This document shows positions 16,639-24,305 of a stretch of 64,000 bases of DNA, piece by piece. Position 1 is the stretch's first letter. The number at the start of each line of letters is the position of its first letter. Origin of the DNA: Bin18 sp965200355 (GTDB lineage: Bacteria > Desulfobacterota > Binatia > Bin18); assembly GCA_965200355.1 (NCBI GenBank), contig OZ241351.1, forward strand, positions 2,852,001-2,916,000, given 5' to 3'. Under the pieces are notes generated by a model. That model saw nothing but the letters and a program-made list of their open reading frames with translations, was not told where the DNA came from and made no database searches. The translations under genes and the position numbers were made by a program.

Positions 16639-16980
16639 ATGACCTCAACTCTCCCCCAACCGTTTGCTGACCTCGAAGTCTTTGTGGCGGACTGGTCGCT
16701 GGCGACCCAGCGTGAGCGAGAGCAGCACCGCGCTGCCAGCACCGCCGGAGAACTGACGACCCTCTACCAGGTCTTGCTGCCACGGCTCGATGCCATGCTG
16801 GCATACTTGAATCAATACGAACTGGATACGCTGCCGGCGGACGCCCGGCGGCTCTTCTATCTCAGCCTGTCATTTGCCGAGATTGCCCCATTTGTGGAGT
16901 GTTATCAGGGTGAGCCGCGGGTGCCCAACAGCTTTGACGAGTCCCGTTTTATAGCGGTCCACGCCGACCGCCTGCCCTGA
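16639..16980 (+). CDS. Conserved-looking small acidic protein, unknown
   Basis: 113 residues, mostly helical by pattern, no signal peptide or membrane span. It begins nine bases after the Rieske gene and ends 12 bases before a SnoaL-like gene, so it belongs to that operon. Text such as LYQVLLPRLDAMLAYLNQYELDTLP and LSLSFAEIAPFVECYQGEP suggests an accessory subunit or chaperone-type bundle. No family is recognised. Confidence 0.65.
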   Translation: MTSTLPQPFADLEVFVADWSLATQREREQHRAASTAGELTTLYQVLLPRLDAMLAYLNQYELDTLPADARRLFYLSLSFAEIAPFVECYQGEPRVPNSFDESRFIAVHADRLP

Positions 16981-16992
16981 TGGAGAGGACTA

Positions 16993-17496
16993 ATGGAAGA
17001 GGTTGACGTCCGGCAGCTTGCCGCCCGCGTCCAACGCCTGGAAGACATCGAGGCGATCAAAATCCTGGTCGTGCGCTACGCCCAGGGCGCAGACCGGGGC
17101 AATGATCCCGATATGATGCTCCCCCTGTTTGCCGACACTGGAGTCTGGGATGGCGGGGAGCGCTTTGGGGTCTACACCGGCAAGGAGGCGATTCGCCGGT
17201 TTCTGGCCGAGTCGGGCGCGTTTATCGGCTGGACGCTGCACTATATGGTCTCGCCGGCAATAGACGTAGCGCCCGGCGGTCAGACGGCCCGCGCGTTCTG
17301 GTATTTGTGGGAAACGGCCAATATGCCCAACCGGGAGAGCGGGGAAGACGACGCCTTTTGGATTGGCGGCACCTATGAGAGCGAGCTGGCCAAACAGGCC
17401 GACGGGACGTGGAAGTTTACCCGCGTGGCCCTCACCCTCAAATTGCTGAGCCCGTATGCGGAAGGCTGGGCCAAGAAACCGTTGCCTGATGAGTAA
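16993..17496 (+). CDS. SnoaL-like / nuclear transport factor 2 fold protein
   Basis: 167 residues. The N-terminal helix QRLEDIEAIKILVVRYAQGAD followed by LFADTGVWDGG and YTGKEAIRRFL is the usual opening of SnoaL-like cone-barrel proteins, and WTLHYMVSPAIDVAPGG and WKFTRVALTLKL continue the fold. Relatives include ring-hydroxylating dioxygenase beta subunits, ketosteroid isomerase-like enzymes and hydrolases. Next to a Rieske alpha subunit it could be a beta-like partner, but it reads more like a stand-alone SnoaL enzyme. ATG 16993 follows GGAGAGG. Confidence 0.8.
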   Translation: MEEVDVRQLAARVQRLEDIEAIKILVVRYAQGADRGNDPDMMLPLFADTGVWDGGERFGVYTGKEAIRRFLAESGAFIGWTLHYMVSPAIDVAPGGQTARAFWYLWETANMPNRESGEDDAFWIGGTYESELAKQADGTWKFTRVALTLKLLSPYAEGWAKKPLPDE

Positions 17497-17504
17497 ACGT
17501 GTCC

Positions 17505-17540
17505 GTGAGGACCGCGGGCCGGATGTCCGCGCCCCCAGAT
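17505..17540. repeat. Copy of the GCGGGC...GCCCGCG intergenic repeat, degenerate
   Basis: GAGGACCGCGGGCCGGATGTCCGCGCCCCCAG-like text lies in the 72-base gap before the formamidase gene. It is a diverged copy of the palindromic unit GCGGGCAGGATGCCCGCGCTCCCAG seen at 7.3 and 11.3 kb. Confidence 0.5.
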
Positions 17541-17568
17541 GAGTGAGGGGAGACGAAAGGCTGTGCGT

Positions 17569-18687
17569 ATGAAGACTGACGCCTATATTGCGATTGACCG
17601 CTCCAAGACCCTCCAGGAGGAACCGGCCTGGGGGCACAACCGCTGGCATCCCGATATTGAGCCGGTCGCCGAAGTCGAGCCCGGCCAAGTCGTCGGGCTG
17701 GAAACGCGGGACGCCTTTGACGGCTGTATCAGCCCAGCCACCACCGCGGCTGATTTGCAAAACGCCAACCTGGGGGTGGTGCATCCGCTGACCGGACCAG
17801 TCTATGTCAAAGGCGCGCAACCCGGCGATATCCTGGAAGTCAGCCTGATTGAAATCGCGCCTCAACCCTTTGGCTTTACCGTTCAGGTGCCGGGCTTCGG
17901 GTTTTTACGCAACGACTTTCCCGAGCCGTATATTGTGCGCTGGACGATTGAGCACGGCTTTGCCACCTCCGCCGACCTGCCCGGAGTGCGCCTTCCCGGC
18001 GCGCCGTTTATGGGAGTCATCGGCCTGGCGCCTTCGCACGATTTGCTGCACCAGATCAACCAGCGCGAAGCCGACCTCGCCGAACGTGGCGGTGCGGTCC
18101 TGCTGCCAGACGCCACCGACGCGGTGCCTGCGCAGGCCGGCATTGCCTCCACCGCCATGCGCACCATTGCTCCGCATGAGACCGGCGGGAATCTTGATAT
18201 CAAGCAACTGACCAAAGGGACGACCATCCGCTTCCCGGTCTCTACGCCGGGTGGCTTATTCTCGGTTGGCGATGCCCATTTCGCCCAAGGGGACGGCGAA
18301 GCCTGCGGAACCGCGGTCGAGATGGGGGCCACCTGTTACTGTTCTTTCAAGGTCCTCAAAGGCTGGGCCGCTCGGCACACTATCCGCGAGGTGCAGTTCT
18401 ACCGCGAAGACTATGATACGGCGCCGGAGATGGCCGTTCCCCAACGCTTCTTTGCGACCACCGGCCAGTCGTATACCCGCGCTGGGGTGGCCCACTCCGA
18501 GGATACCACCCTGGCAGCGCGCAACGCCCTGCTCAATATGATTGACCACCTGGTCAGCGAGCGCGGGTATACGCGCCAACAGGCATATGCCATTTGCAGT
18601 GTGGCGGTAGACCTGAAAGTCAGCGAACTGGTCGATGTTCCAAATGTTGTGGTCTCGGCCTTTTTGCCGCTCGATATTTTCGTGTGA
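17569..18687 (+). CDS. Acetamidase/formamidase family amidohydrolase
   Basis: 372-residue FmdA/AmdA family protein. NRWHPDIEPVAEVEPGQVV, ETRDAFDG, NLGVVHPLTGPVYVKGAQPGD, VPGFGFLRNDF, GVIGLAPS, GGNLDIKQLTKGTTIRFPV and GDAHFAQGDGEACGTAVE are the conserved blocks; the last carries the metal-site His and Asp of the family. These enzymes hydrolyse formamide or short amides to ammonia and the acid. The ATG at 17569 fits an AAAGG site nine bases upstream; the ATG at 17539 lies inside or next to the repeat and adds ten unrelated residues. The link to amide chemistry fits the dimethylformamidase 6 kb downstream. Confidence 0.9.
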   Translation: MKTDAYIAIDRSKTLQEEPAWGHNRWHPDIEPVAEVEPGQVVGLETRDAFDGCISPATTAADLQNANLGVVHPLTGPVYVKGAQPGDILEVSLIEIAPQPFGFTVQVPGFGFLRNDFPEPYIVRWTIEHGFATSADLPGVRLPGAPFMGVIGLAPSHDLLHQINQREADLAERGGAVLLPDATDAVPAQAGIASTAMRTIAPHETGGNLDIKQLTKGTTIRFPVSTPGGLFSVGDAHFAQGDGEACGTAVEMGATCYCSFKVLKGWAARHTIREVQFYREDYDTAPEMAVPQRFFATTGQSYTRAGVAHSEDTTLAARNALLNMIDHLVSERGYTRQQAYAICSVAVDLKVSELVDVPNVVVSAFLPLDIFV

Positions 18688-18716
18688 GGCCGGCGCTGAC
18701 GGAAGAGGACCAGGCC

Positions 18717-19382
18717 ATGAAACGCATCCGCCACGACTTTATGCAAACCGCCCGCGACCGAGCCAAAGCCGCCATTCAGGCCGGTCGCACCCAAGACGCG
18801 CTGAACGCGGTTGACGCCATCTGGGACGAGGGCCGGCCGATTCACGACCTGTACGGCGATATGGCCGCGGTTTTCCTCGACTACATCCAAGAAAAACTGG
18901 GCGAGGACGCGGTGGAAGACGCCTGGCGCTCTGTGGGCGAAAAACTCTGGCGGCCGGTGCTGGAGGCCCATCGGGACAAAGACCCGGCTATGCTGGCCGC
19001 AACCTATGCCATGTTCCTGCGTTCGCACGGCTACGATTTTACCTGCGAAGAAGACGAAGAGAAGTTTCGATTTTTCCTGCACTACTGCCCCAGCGGGGGG
19101 CGGATGCTCCAGGAAGGCAAGGCCGCAACCTCGGCGCGCCATCCCACGGCCCTGGGGGTGACAAAGCAGCCCCAGCCGTGGAGTTTCCACCAAAAAGACG
19201 TCCTGTATTACTGCGGGCATACCCAGCTCTGGTTTGACACCCAGCCCCGAGAATGGGGCCTGGATGTGTTCCAAGCCGAGTATGGCGAGTTCAACGAGAA
19301 AGGCGAGGTCGTCGGGCGGCCCTGCGCGGTCACGATTTATAAGCAGCCCCGCAACGGTTCTGCCCGAACAGAGCAACATTAG
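18717..19382 (+). CDS. Conserved hypothetical protein, possibly of the aminothiazoline-carboxylate hydrolase type
   Basis: 221 residues, no signal or membrane span. An N-terminal helical half (HDFMQTARDRAKAAIQAG, WRPVLEAHRDKD) is followed by a C-terminal half with FFLHYCPSGGRML, YYCGHTQLWFD and GRPCAVTIYKQP. The paired Cys-rich segment and final beta strands vaguely resemble L-2-amino-thiazoline-4-carboxylate hydrolase-like proteins, but I cannot confirm it. ATG 18717 has GGAAGAGG upstream; the open frame begins earlier within the formamidase gene. It ends three bases before the LRAT-like gene. Confidence 0.65.
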   Translation: MKRIRHDFMQTARDRAKAAIQAGRTQDALNAVDAIWDEGRPIHDLYGDMAAVFLDYIQEKLGEDAVEDAWRSVGEKLWRPVLEAHRDKDPAMLAATYAMFLRSHGYDFTCEEDEEKFRFFLHYCPSGGRMLQEGKAATSARHPTALGVTKQPQPWSFHQKDVLYYCGHTQLWFDTQPREWGLDVFQAEYGEFNEKGEVVGRPCAVTIYKQPRNGSARTEQH

Positions 19383-19385
19383 GAT

Positions 19386-20075
19386 ATGGCACAGGGCGAC
19401 CATCTCAGCGTGTGGCGCGGCTGGTATACCCACCACGCGATTGATCTCGGAGACGGCTATGTCGTGCAATACGGCCGCGGGGTGTCGGAGGGCGTGGGTG
19501 CAACGGTCCAGGTCAGCTCGTATGAAACCTTCTCCAAAGGCCGGCCGATTGAGGTCGTTGCTTCTCCGGCCTCGTATGCGGCCCAGGAGGTCGTACTCCG
19601 GGCGCTGAGCTGCGTTGGCGAGCGCGACTATCACATTCTGTGGAATAACTGTGAGCATTTCGTCACGTGGTGCCGCAGCGGCAAACGCGAGAGTCAGCAG
19701 GCCGACCGTTTCATGCAGACCGCCTCCGAAGTGGTCACAAAAGTGGCCGCTAGCCTCGTTGCCACGGGCGCGGCCAGACTGGCGCTCACGGCTTCGTCCA
19801 GGTTTTCGACCAAAGCCGCCGGCCGGGTCGCAACGACGCCCTGGCTGATGGCCGCGGATGCGGCCCAACTGCTTGCCGAATCCACGGCGAGCGCACTCGG
19901 CCGAGACAAGAACGAAGCGAAACGCGCCGGCCAGACGGTTGGGGCCGGCACCTCGGCTGGGATAGGGGCGCTGACCGCCGGCCCGGTCGGTGCGGCCCTC
20001 GCCGTCGGCCTGTGGGCCGTTGGTGAAGCGGTCGGAACCGCGCTCGCGTCCAGGCAACGCGACTCAGAAGGATAG
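19386..20075 (+). CDS. LRAT-domain (lecithin:retinol acyltransferase-like, NlpC/P60 superfamily) protein
   Basis: 229 residues. MAQGDHLSVWRGWYTHHAI supplies the catalytic His pair region and NNCEHFVTWCRSG is the NCEHF block with the nucleophilic Cys. This is the LRAT/HRASLS-like circularly permuted NlpC/P60 fold, used for acyl transfer or thioester/phospholipid hydrolysis. The C-terminal 80 residues are Ala/Gly-rich (TVGAGTSAGIGALTAGPVG) and probably insert into or lie on a membrane. Bacterial members are poorly characterised. It sits between the hypothetical at 18717 and the aminotransferase with gaps of three and two bases. Confidence 0.85.
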   Translation: MAQGDHLSVWRGWYTHHAIDLGDGYVVQYGRGVSEGVGATVQVSSYETFSKGRPIEVVASPASYAAQEVVLRALSCVGERDYHILWNNCEHFVTWCRSGKRESQQADRFMQTASEVVTKVAASLVATGAARLALTASSRFSTKAAGRVATTPWLMAADAAQLLAESTASALGRDKNEAKRAGQTVGAGTSAGIGALTAGPVGAALAVGLWAVGEAVGTALASRQRDSEG

Positions 20076-20077
20076 GC

Positions 20078-20965
20078 ATGACACACGAACCTGTAGTGTA
20101 TATCAACGGCGCGTATAAACCCCTGAGTCAGGCCAGCATCTCTGTGCTTGACCAGGGCTTTCTGCTGGGCGACGGCGTGTTTGATGTGGTCTCGGCCTGG
20201 CAGGGTGCTCTCTTCAAACTCGACCAACATCTCGACCGGTTTTTTCAGTCGCTTCAGGCCGCCCGGCTGACGACCGCCATGACACGAGACGAGTGGCGCC
20301 AGGCCATTATTGACACGCTGCGTCGGAACCAACTGCGGGATGCGACTATCCGCTTTATTGTGACCCGCGGGATTGCCAAACAGGTAGTCGCCGACCCGCG
20401 CGATTACGAGCCGACCATTATTATCTGGGCGGCGCCGTATATTTTCTTGGCCAACGAGGAAAAACGACAGACCGGTATCCGCCTGTTCATCAGCCATTTA
20501 CGCAGCTTTCCGCCTGATACGCTTGACCCGCGCTACAAATGTCTGGATCGCCTGCATTTTCAGCTTGCCAAAATTGAGGCCCTGGAAGCCGGCTATGACG
20601 ATGTGATCTGGCTTTCCACTGACGGCTATGTGAGCGAGGGGCCAGCCTCGAATATCTTTATGCTCCGACAAGGGACGCTCTATACCCCAGGCCGGCAGGT
20701 GTTGCGCGGCATCACCCGGCAGACGTTTCTCGATCTAGCCCAAGAGGCCGGTATCCCGGCGGTTGAGGCCGATATCACCGCCTTTGATCTCTACTCAGCG
20801 GACGAAGTGTTTACCTGTAGCACGGCCGGCGGGGCCTTAGCCGTGCGAGAAGTGGCCGGGCGTCCCGTGCCGGGGGCAGTGCCCGGCCCTGTGACGCAGA
20901 AACTTGACCGACTGTACTGGCAGTTGCGCCAGTCCGGGCGGCACGGGACGCCAGTCTATCCCTGA
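20078..20965 (+). CDS. Class IV PLP-dependent aminotransferase (branched-chain or D-amino-acid type)
   Basis: 295 residues with PLP fold-type IV features: VYINGAYKPLSQASISVLDQGFLLGDGVFDVV at the N-terminus (split motif), the Schiff-base Lys154 in DPRYKCLDRLHF, the YVSEGPASNIF phosphate-binding block and EVFTCSTAGGALAV near the C-terminus. It transfers amino groups between amino and 2-oxo acids in the cytoplasm; substrate class (BCAA, D-Ala or aminodeoxychorismate lyase-like) is not decided. ATG 20078 follows AGAAGGAT, two bases after the LRAT-like stop. Confidence 0.9.
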   Translation: MTHEPVVYINGAYKPLSQASISVLDQGFLLGDGVFDVVSAWQGALFKLDQHLDRFFQSLQAARLTTAMTRDEWRQAIIDTLRRNQLRDATIRFIVTRGIAKQVVADPRDYEPTIIIWAAPYIFLANEEKRQTGIRLFISHLRSFPPDTLDPRYKCLDRLHFQLAKIEALEAGYDDVIWLSTDGYVSEGPASNIFMLRQGTLYTPGRQVLRGITRQTFLDLAQEAGIPAVEADITAFDLYSADEVFTCSTAGGALAVREVAGRPVPGAVPGPVTQKLDRLYWQLRQSGRHGTPVYP

Positions 20966-20993
20966 ATACGCTTGCGTCGCGCGTCGAGGGCGT

Positions 20994-21395
20994 ATGCGAA
21001 AAAAGAAGGTCGTGCATACCGCGGACAGCTTTGAGATCAAAGACTCTCCGGGCCGCGGCAAGGGCCTGTTCGCCAAAGTTCGTATCAAGAAAGGCGAGAC
21101 CATCGGCTATTACACCGGCGATGTCATTCGAGACTGGCACGCGAACCGGGAACCCTATCGCTCGTCGCTCTATCTGCTGTGGGTCTGCAAAAACCATTGG
21201 ATTAACGGCGTTGGTCCCCGCTCGAACTACACCCGCTATATCAATCATAGTGCTACGCCCAACGCGCAACTGATCGTTTCAACGCGCTGGAAGACCGCCC
21301 GAATCGCCAGCCTGCGCAGCATCCGGCCGGGCGAGGAAATTTTTTACAGCTATGGCGACGAATACTGGGAGGCCGTGGACGTCGATCCACTCTGA
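20994..21395 (+). CDS. SET-domain protein (protein-lysine methyltransferase-like)
   Basis: 133 residues forming a minimal SET domain: DSPGRGKGLFAKVRIKKGE (the SAM-binding GxG strand), YTRYINHSATPNAQL (the NHS knot motif), and PGEEIFYSYGDEYW (the GEELxxxY strand with the catalytic Tyr). Such short SET proteins occur in bacteria and methylate protein lysines; targets are unknown. ATG 20994 is preceded by GAGGG and is where homology begins; upstream codons overlap the aminotransferase gene. No Cys-rich post-SET zinc motif is seen. Confidence 0.88.
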   Translation: MRKKKVVHTADSFEIKDSPGRGKGLFAKVRIKKGETIGYYTGDVIRDWHANREPYRSSLYLLWVCKNHWINGVGPRSNYTRYINHSATPNAQLIVSTRWKTARIASLRSIRPGEEIFYSYGDEYWEAVDVDPL

Positions 21396-21502
21396 CCCTG
21401 ACGCCCTCAGTGCCCCTCCTGTCTTGAGCGCTTGGCGCTGAAAATGGTACATTCCGGCCTGACATTGAGGCGTAGCCCGGAACACGTCAGGAATAGGAGG
21501 GC

Positions 21503-22063
21503 ATGATGGCGAATCGGCGAGAAACCGCAACCCTGGGAGCAGGCTGTTTCTGGTGTATTGAGGCCGTATATTTGGAGGTTGAGGGCGTCGAGAGCGTCGT
21601 GTCCGGCTATACGGGCGGCTCGGTCGCCCATCCAAGCTACGAGGCGGTCTGCTCGGGGACAACTGGACACGCCGAGGTCGCTCAGATCGTCTTTGATCCC
21701 GAGCTGATCTCGTTTGCGGAAATCCTGGAAATTTTTTGGCAGACCCACGACCCGACAACGCTCAATCGACAGGGCAACGATGTCGGGACGCAATACCGCT
21801 CGGCCATTTTCTACCATGATGAAGCGCAGCGGCACATCGCCGAGCAGTCGAAAAAAGAAACCGATGCCGCTGACCTGTGGATCAACCCGGTCGTCACTGA
21901 GATTGCCCCGCTGACCACGTTCTATCCCGCGGAAGACTATCACCAGAACTTTTATCAGCAGAATCCCTACCAGCCGTACTGCATGATGGTCATTCATCCC
22001 AAGATGCGAAAATTCCGCAAAGCGCTCAAAACCAGACTGAAAGCCCCAGCCTCGGCCGCCTGA
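21503..22063 (+). CDS. msrA: Peptide-methionine (S)-S-oxide reductase
   Basis: 186 residues. TLGAGCFWCIEAVY carries the catalytic GCFWC motif (Cys15, with Cys18), then VSGYTGGSVAHPSYEAVCSG, GHAEVAQIVFDP, FWQTHDPTTLNRQGNDVGTQYRS and YHQNFYQQNPYQPYC complete the MsrA fold. It repairs oxidised methionine in the cytoplasm with thioredoxin. ATG 21503 (or 21506) has ATAGGAGGGC upstream. Single gene; the compositional island begins just after it. Confidence 0.96.
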   Translation: MMANRRETATLGAGCFWCIEAVYLEVEGVESVVSGYTGGSVAHPSYEAVCSGTTGHAEVAQIVFDPELISFAEILEIFWQTHDPTTLNRQGNDVGTQYRSAIFYHDEAQRHIAEQSKKETDAADLWINPVVTEIAPLTTFYPAEDYHQNFYQQNPYQPYCMMVIHPKMRKFRKALKTRLKAPASAA

Positions 22064-22329
22064 GGCCCGGCGGCCGCTGTCCGAGCGGGGGGCGGGAGCA
22101 GCGGGGGAAGCTATGAAAAAGAGTGGCGAGTTTGGCAGTCTGGCCAAACAAGTTTCTTTGGTACAAGACCCATCCAAGAAACTCTGAGCGTGCAGTCTCG
22201 CTCGAACTGATACATCAAGAGATACTGGCTCAGCAGTAAAACGGTGAGCCGCTGATACCAAATGGTTGGTCGAAGGGAAACGAGAACGCTCAGACCGCAA
22301 AAACTAGGCCGCACGATGGAGATTATGAA
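22064..22329. other. Intergenic stretch at the left edge of a decayed island
   Basis: 266 bases; I see no supportable gene. A 24-codon open frame at 22102 has no recognisable content. Base composition shifts toward AT from about 22100. Confidence 0.4.
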
Positions 22330-23339
22330 GTGTTGAATTTAGCCTTGGTTGGCTGTGGCTTGATTGCCAATGCACATTGGATCGGAATTCAACGACATGC
22401 GAAAGATGTCAAGGTAACCGCCTGTGTAGATACTGATATTGAACGCGCTCGCGCTTTTGCACAAAGAACTGGAGGCCAGCCATTTGCCTCACTTGACGCA
22501 GCACTCGCGGAAGGTGAATTCGACGCAGTTGATCTGATGTTGCCCCATGATCTACATGAGAATGCGGCGAGGAAGTGCTTCGTAGCGAACAAGCATGTCC
22601 TGCTTGAAAAACCGCTCGCGCACAATCTGGAAAGTGCGATGCGAATCCTCAAGCTGGCGAAGCACGCGCCCACCAAATTTATGGTTGCCGAACAAGCACA
22701 GTATTGGCAAGGCATTGTCAAGGCAAGTACACTCATCCGAGATGGTTACATCGGCGATATCTTGACTGCACGCGCCTGCTTTTTCGACTTTTTCCGCGCT
22801 ATACCAGGCGATCCCATTCCTTAGGCGCTTTCACATTGCGCGTTCGGGTGGCGGTGTCACAATAGACGGGGGAGCCCACTGGATTCGTCCGATGCGCATG
22901 ATGTTGGGTGAAATCGAAAGTGTCGTTTGCCGCAACTCAGTCGCACATTGAGAATCACGAAGGCGACACGCTATCTCATGCGATTTTGAAATTCGAGTCA
23001 GGTGTGATTGCGCATCTCGAATGTCTCAAAAGCAACAACATGGTGGGCCCAATAAACGACTTTCGCATTACCGGGACTAAAGGAGAGCTGCTAGTCCAAC
23101 GCGCACGGGATCGCAAGTTAGTCGCATATACCGCTGAACATCGCGCCGGTGAAACAATCGTTGTGGCCGAAGACTGCAATGCCAACGCCTATGGCTATGA
23201 GATTCAAGACTTCGCCGAACACGTACTCCGCGACCGTCCATTGGCTGCAACGGGAGAGTACTCATTGGGAGAGTTCAGAACCGCACAGGCGATCTACCGT
23301 TCAGCCGAATCTGGCAAATGGGAAAATGTATGGGATTAG
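22330..23339 (+). pseudogene. Gfo/Idh/MocA-family oxidoreductase, broken by two single-base insertions
   Basis: An NAD(P)-dependent sugar or inositol dehydrogenase-like gene. The first piece (22330-22824) has the Rossmann start LNLALVGCGLIANAHW, then HVLLEKPLAHNLESAM, the EKP catalytic motif. Removing A22823 restores IPWRFHIARSGGGVTIDGGAHWI, the GGGxxxDxGxH block. Removing one T of 22926-22928 restores ESVVAATQSHIENHEGD, and the rest reads to 23339. With both bases removed the gene is 336 codons, normal for the family. Base composition is lower in GC than its neighbours, suggesting transfer. I infer an inactive gene. Confidence 0.85.
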
Positions 23340-23496
23340 CACGGGCGTAGTATTTTTTGGCTTAGTGATCGCATTCTGGTTGAGCGATTTCAGCGAACGC
23401 ACAAACTATGACTGCAAACGACGCCGTGATTGTTCTTGATGGCGGCATGGACGGCGAACCACGGGCCGCGCGGATACCAGAACACAGGAGACTCCC

Positions 23497-23652
23497 ATGT
23501 TTCTCGACCTCACGGCTGACCAGGAGCGCATTATCAACATTGCCAAGGAGCTTGCGGCCGAGTTTGCCGCACGGGCCGAACGGCACGACCGCGAGGGCAG
23601 CTTTCCGTTTGAGAATATCGCCCGGCTCAAAGAGAGCGGCTATATCAAACCA
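23497..23652 (+). pseudogene. Acyl-CoA dehydrogenase, N-terminal stub
   Basis: About 50 codons match an acyl-CoA dehydrogenase N-terminus (LDLTADQERIINIAKELAAE and FPFENIARLKESGYI), preceded by a good AGGAGA site. Around 23652 the text becomes unrelated and is antisense to the next gene, so the gene is truncated at an abrupt junction. Just upstream, 23408-23460 (VIVLDGGMDGEPRA) weakly recalls the start of a homocysteine S-methyltransferase, possibly another stub. Confidence 0.7.
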
Positions 23653-23677
23653 GGTTCAGAGTACAGCACGAGAGAAA

Positions 23678-23896
23678 TTATTTATTCGTTTCAACCGTCT
23701 CGAAAGAAGACTGCACCATTTTTCCTCCTCTCTGAGCAACCGCATCCTCCACCAACGTTCTCAGATGCTTGGCATCACTTTCGGAATCAAACGCGACCTC
23801 GCAAAGATACTTATAATACTGTGTTGTCGAGGACGAGGTATGAGTGATCTTTAATCCCGGAATGCCCACTTCCACTTTGGTCTTACCGTCCGCCAT
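23678..23896 (-). CDS. Small protein of unknown function (second gene of a two-gene unit)
   Basis: 72 residues, beginning ADGKTKVEVGIPGLKITHT, predicted beta then helix (SESDAKHLRTLVEDAVAQR). No family recognised, no signal or membrane span. It starts six bases after the stop of the gene at 23903, so the two are a unit. Lower GC and a position inside the decayed island suggest recent arrival. Confidence 0.55.
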   Translation of the reverse strand: MADGKTKVEVGIPGLKITHTSSSTTQYYKYLCEVAFDSESDAKHLRTLVEDAVAQRGGKMVQSSFETVETNK

Positions 23897-23902
23897 GACC
23901 CA

Positions 23903-24232
23903 CTACTCTTTCACCGACAGAGCACGCCCGGCATCCGACGACTCTTGAGCGGAATCAGACCCAAAATTCCGATAGAACCACGCCGCGCCTCCCGCTGCGC
24001 CGATCCCTCCGAGCATATCTAACAACGCCTCCTCAACGCTCTCCACATCTCCGACGACCGAAACATGACTCGGGACCCGCTCGCGTAAAATTTGCCGTCT
24101 CTCATTCACCAGATTGATGAGCGCCTGCTTTGTTTGTTCATCCATGACCAGTAAGGCCATTGCCGCCGGCTTCCCTCCCAACTCCACGAGAGAGGGAGTC
24201 TCAGGATTCTGAGAAAATGTGATGCGTGCCAT
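23903..24232 (-). CDS. Small protein of unknown function with a Gly-rich hydrophobic segment
   Basis: 109 residues. The N-terminal half is unremarkable; ETPSLVELGGKPAAMALL and NERRQILRERVPSHVS precede a hydrophobic LLDMLGGIGAAGGAAWFYR at about residues 72-90, too short and Gly-rich to call a membrane span with certainty. No match is recognised. It leads the two-gene unit and could be a small membrane-active protein, but no toxin signature is visible. Confidence 0.55.
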   Translation of the reverse strand: MARITFSQNPETPSLVELGGKPAAMALLVMDEQTKQALINLVNERRQILRERVPSHVSVVGDVESVEEALLDMLGGIGAAGGAAWFYRNFGSDSAQESSDAGRALSVKE

Positions 24233-24305
24233 GATGAATCCTTACTCTCAGGGAATACCCTCTGCTTACCCGGTCATCCCGATAGGCGCAAGCGCTCTCC
24301 TCGGC

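Noticed and set aside
18411..20057. 548-codon minus-strand open frame
   Set aside because: Antisense to formamidase, hypothetical, and LRAT-like genes, all of which have motifs on the plus strand.
22102..22176. 24-codon open frame after msrA
   Set aside because: No recognisable content; length is within chance.
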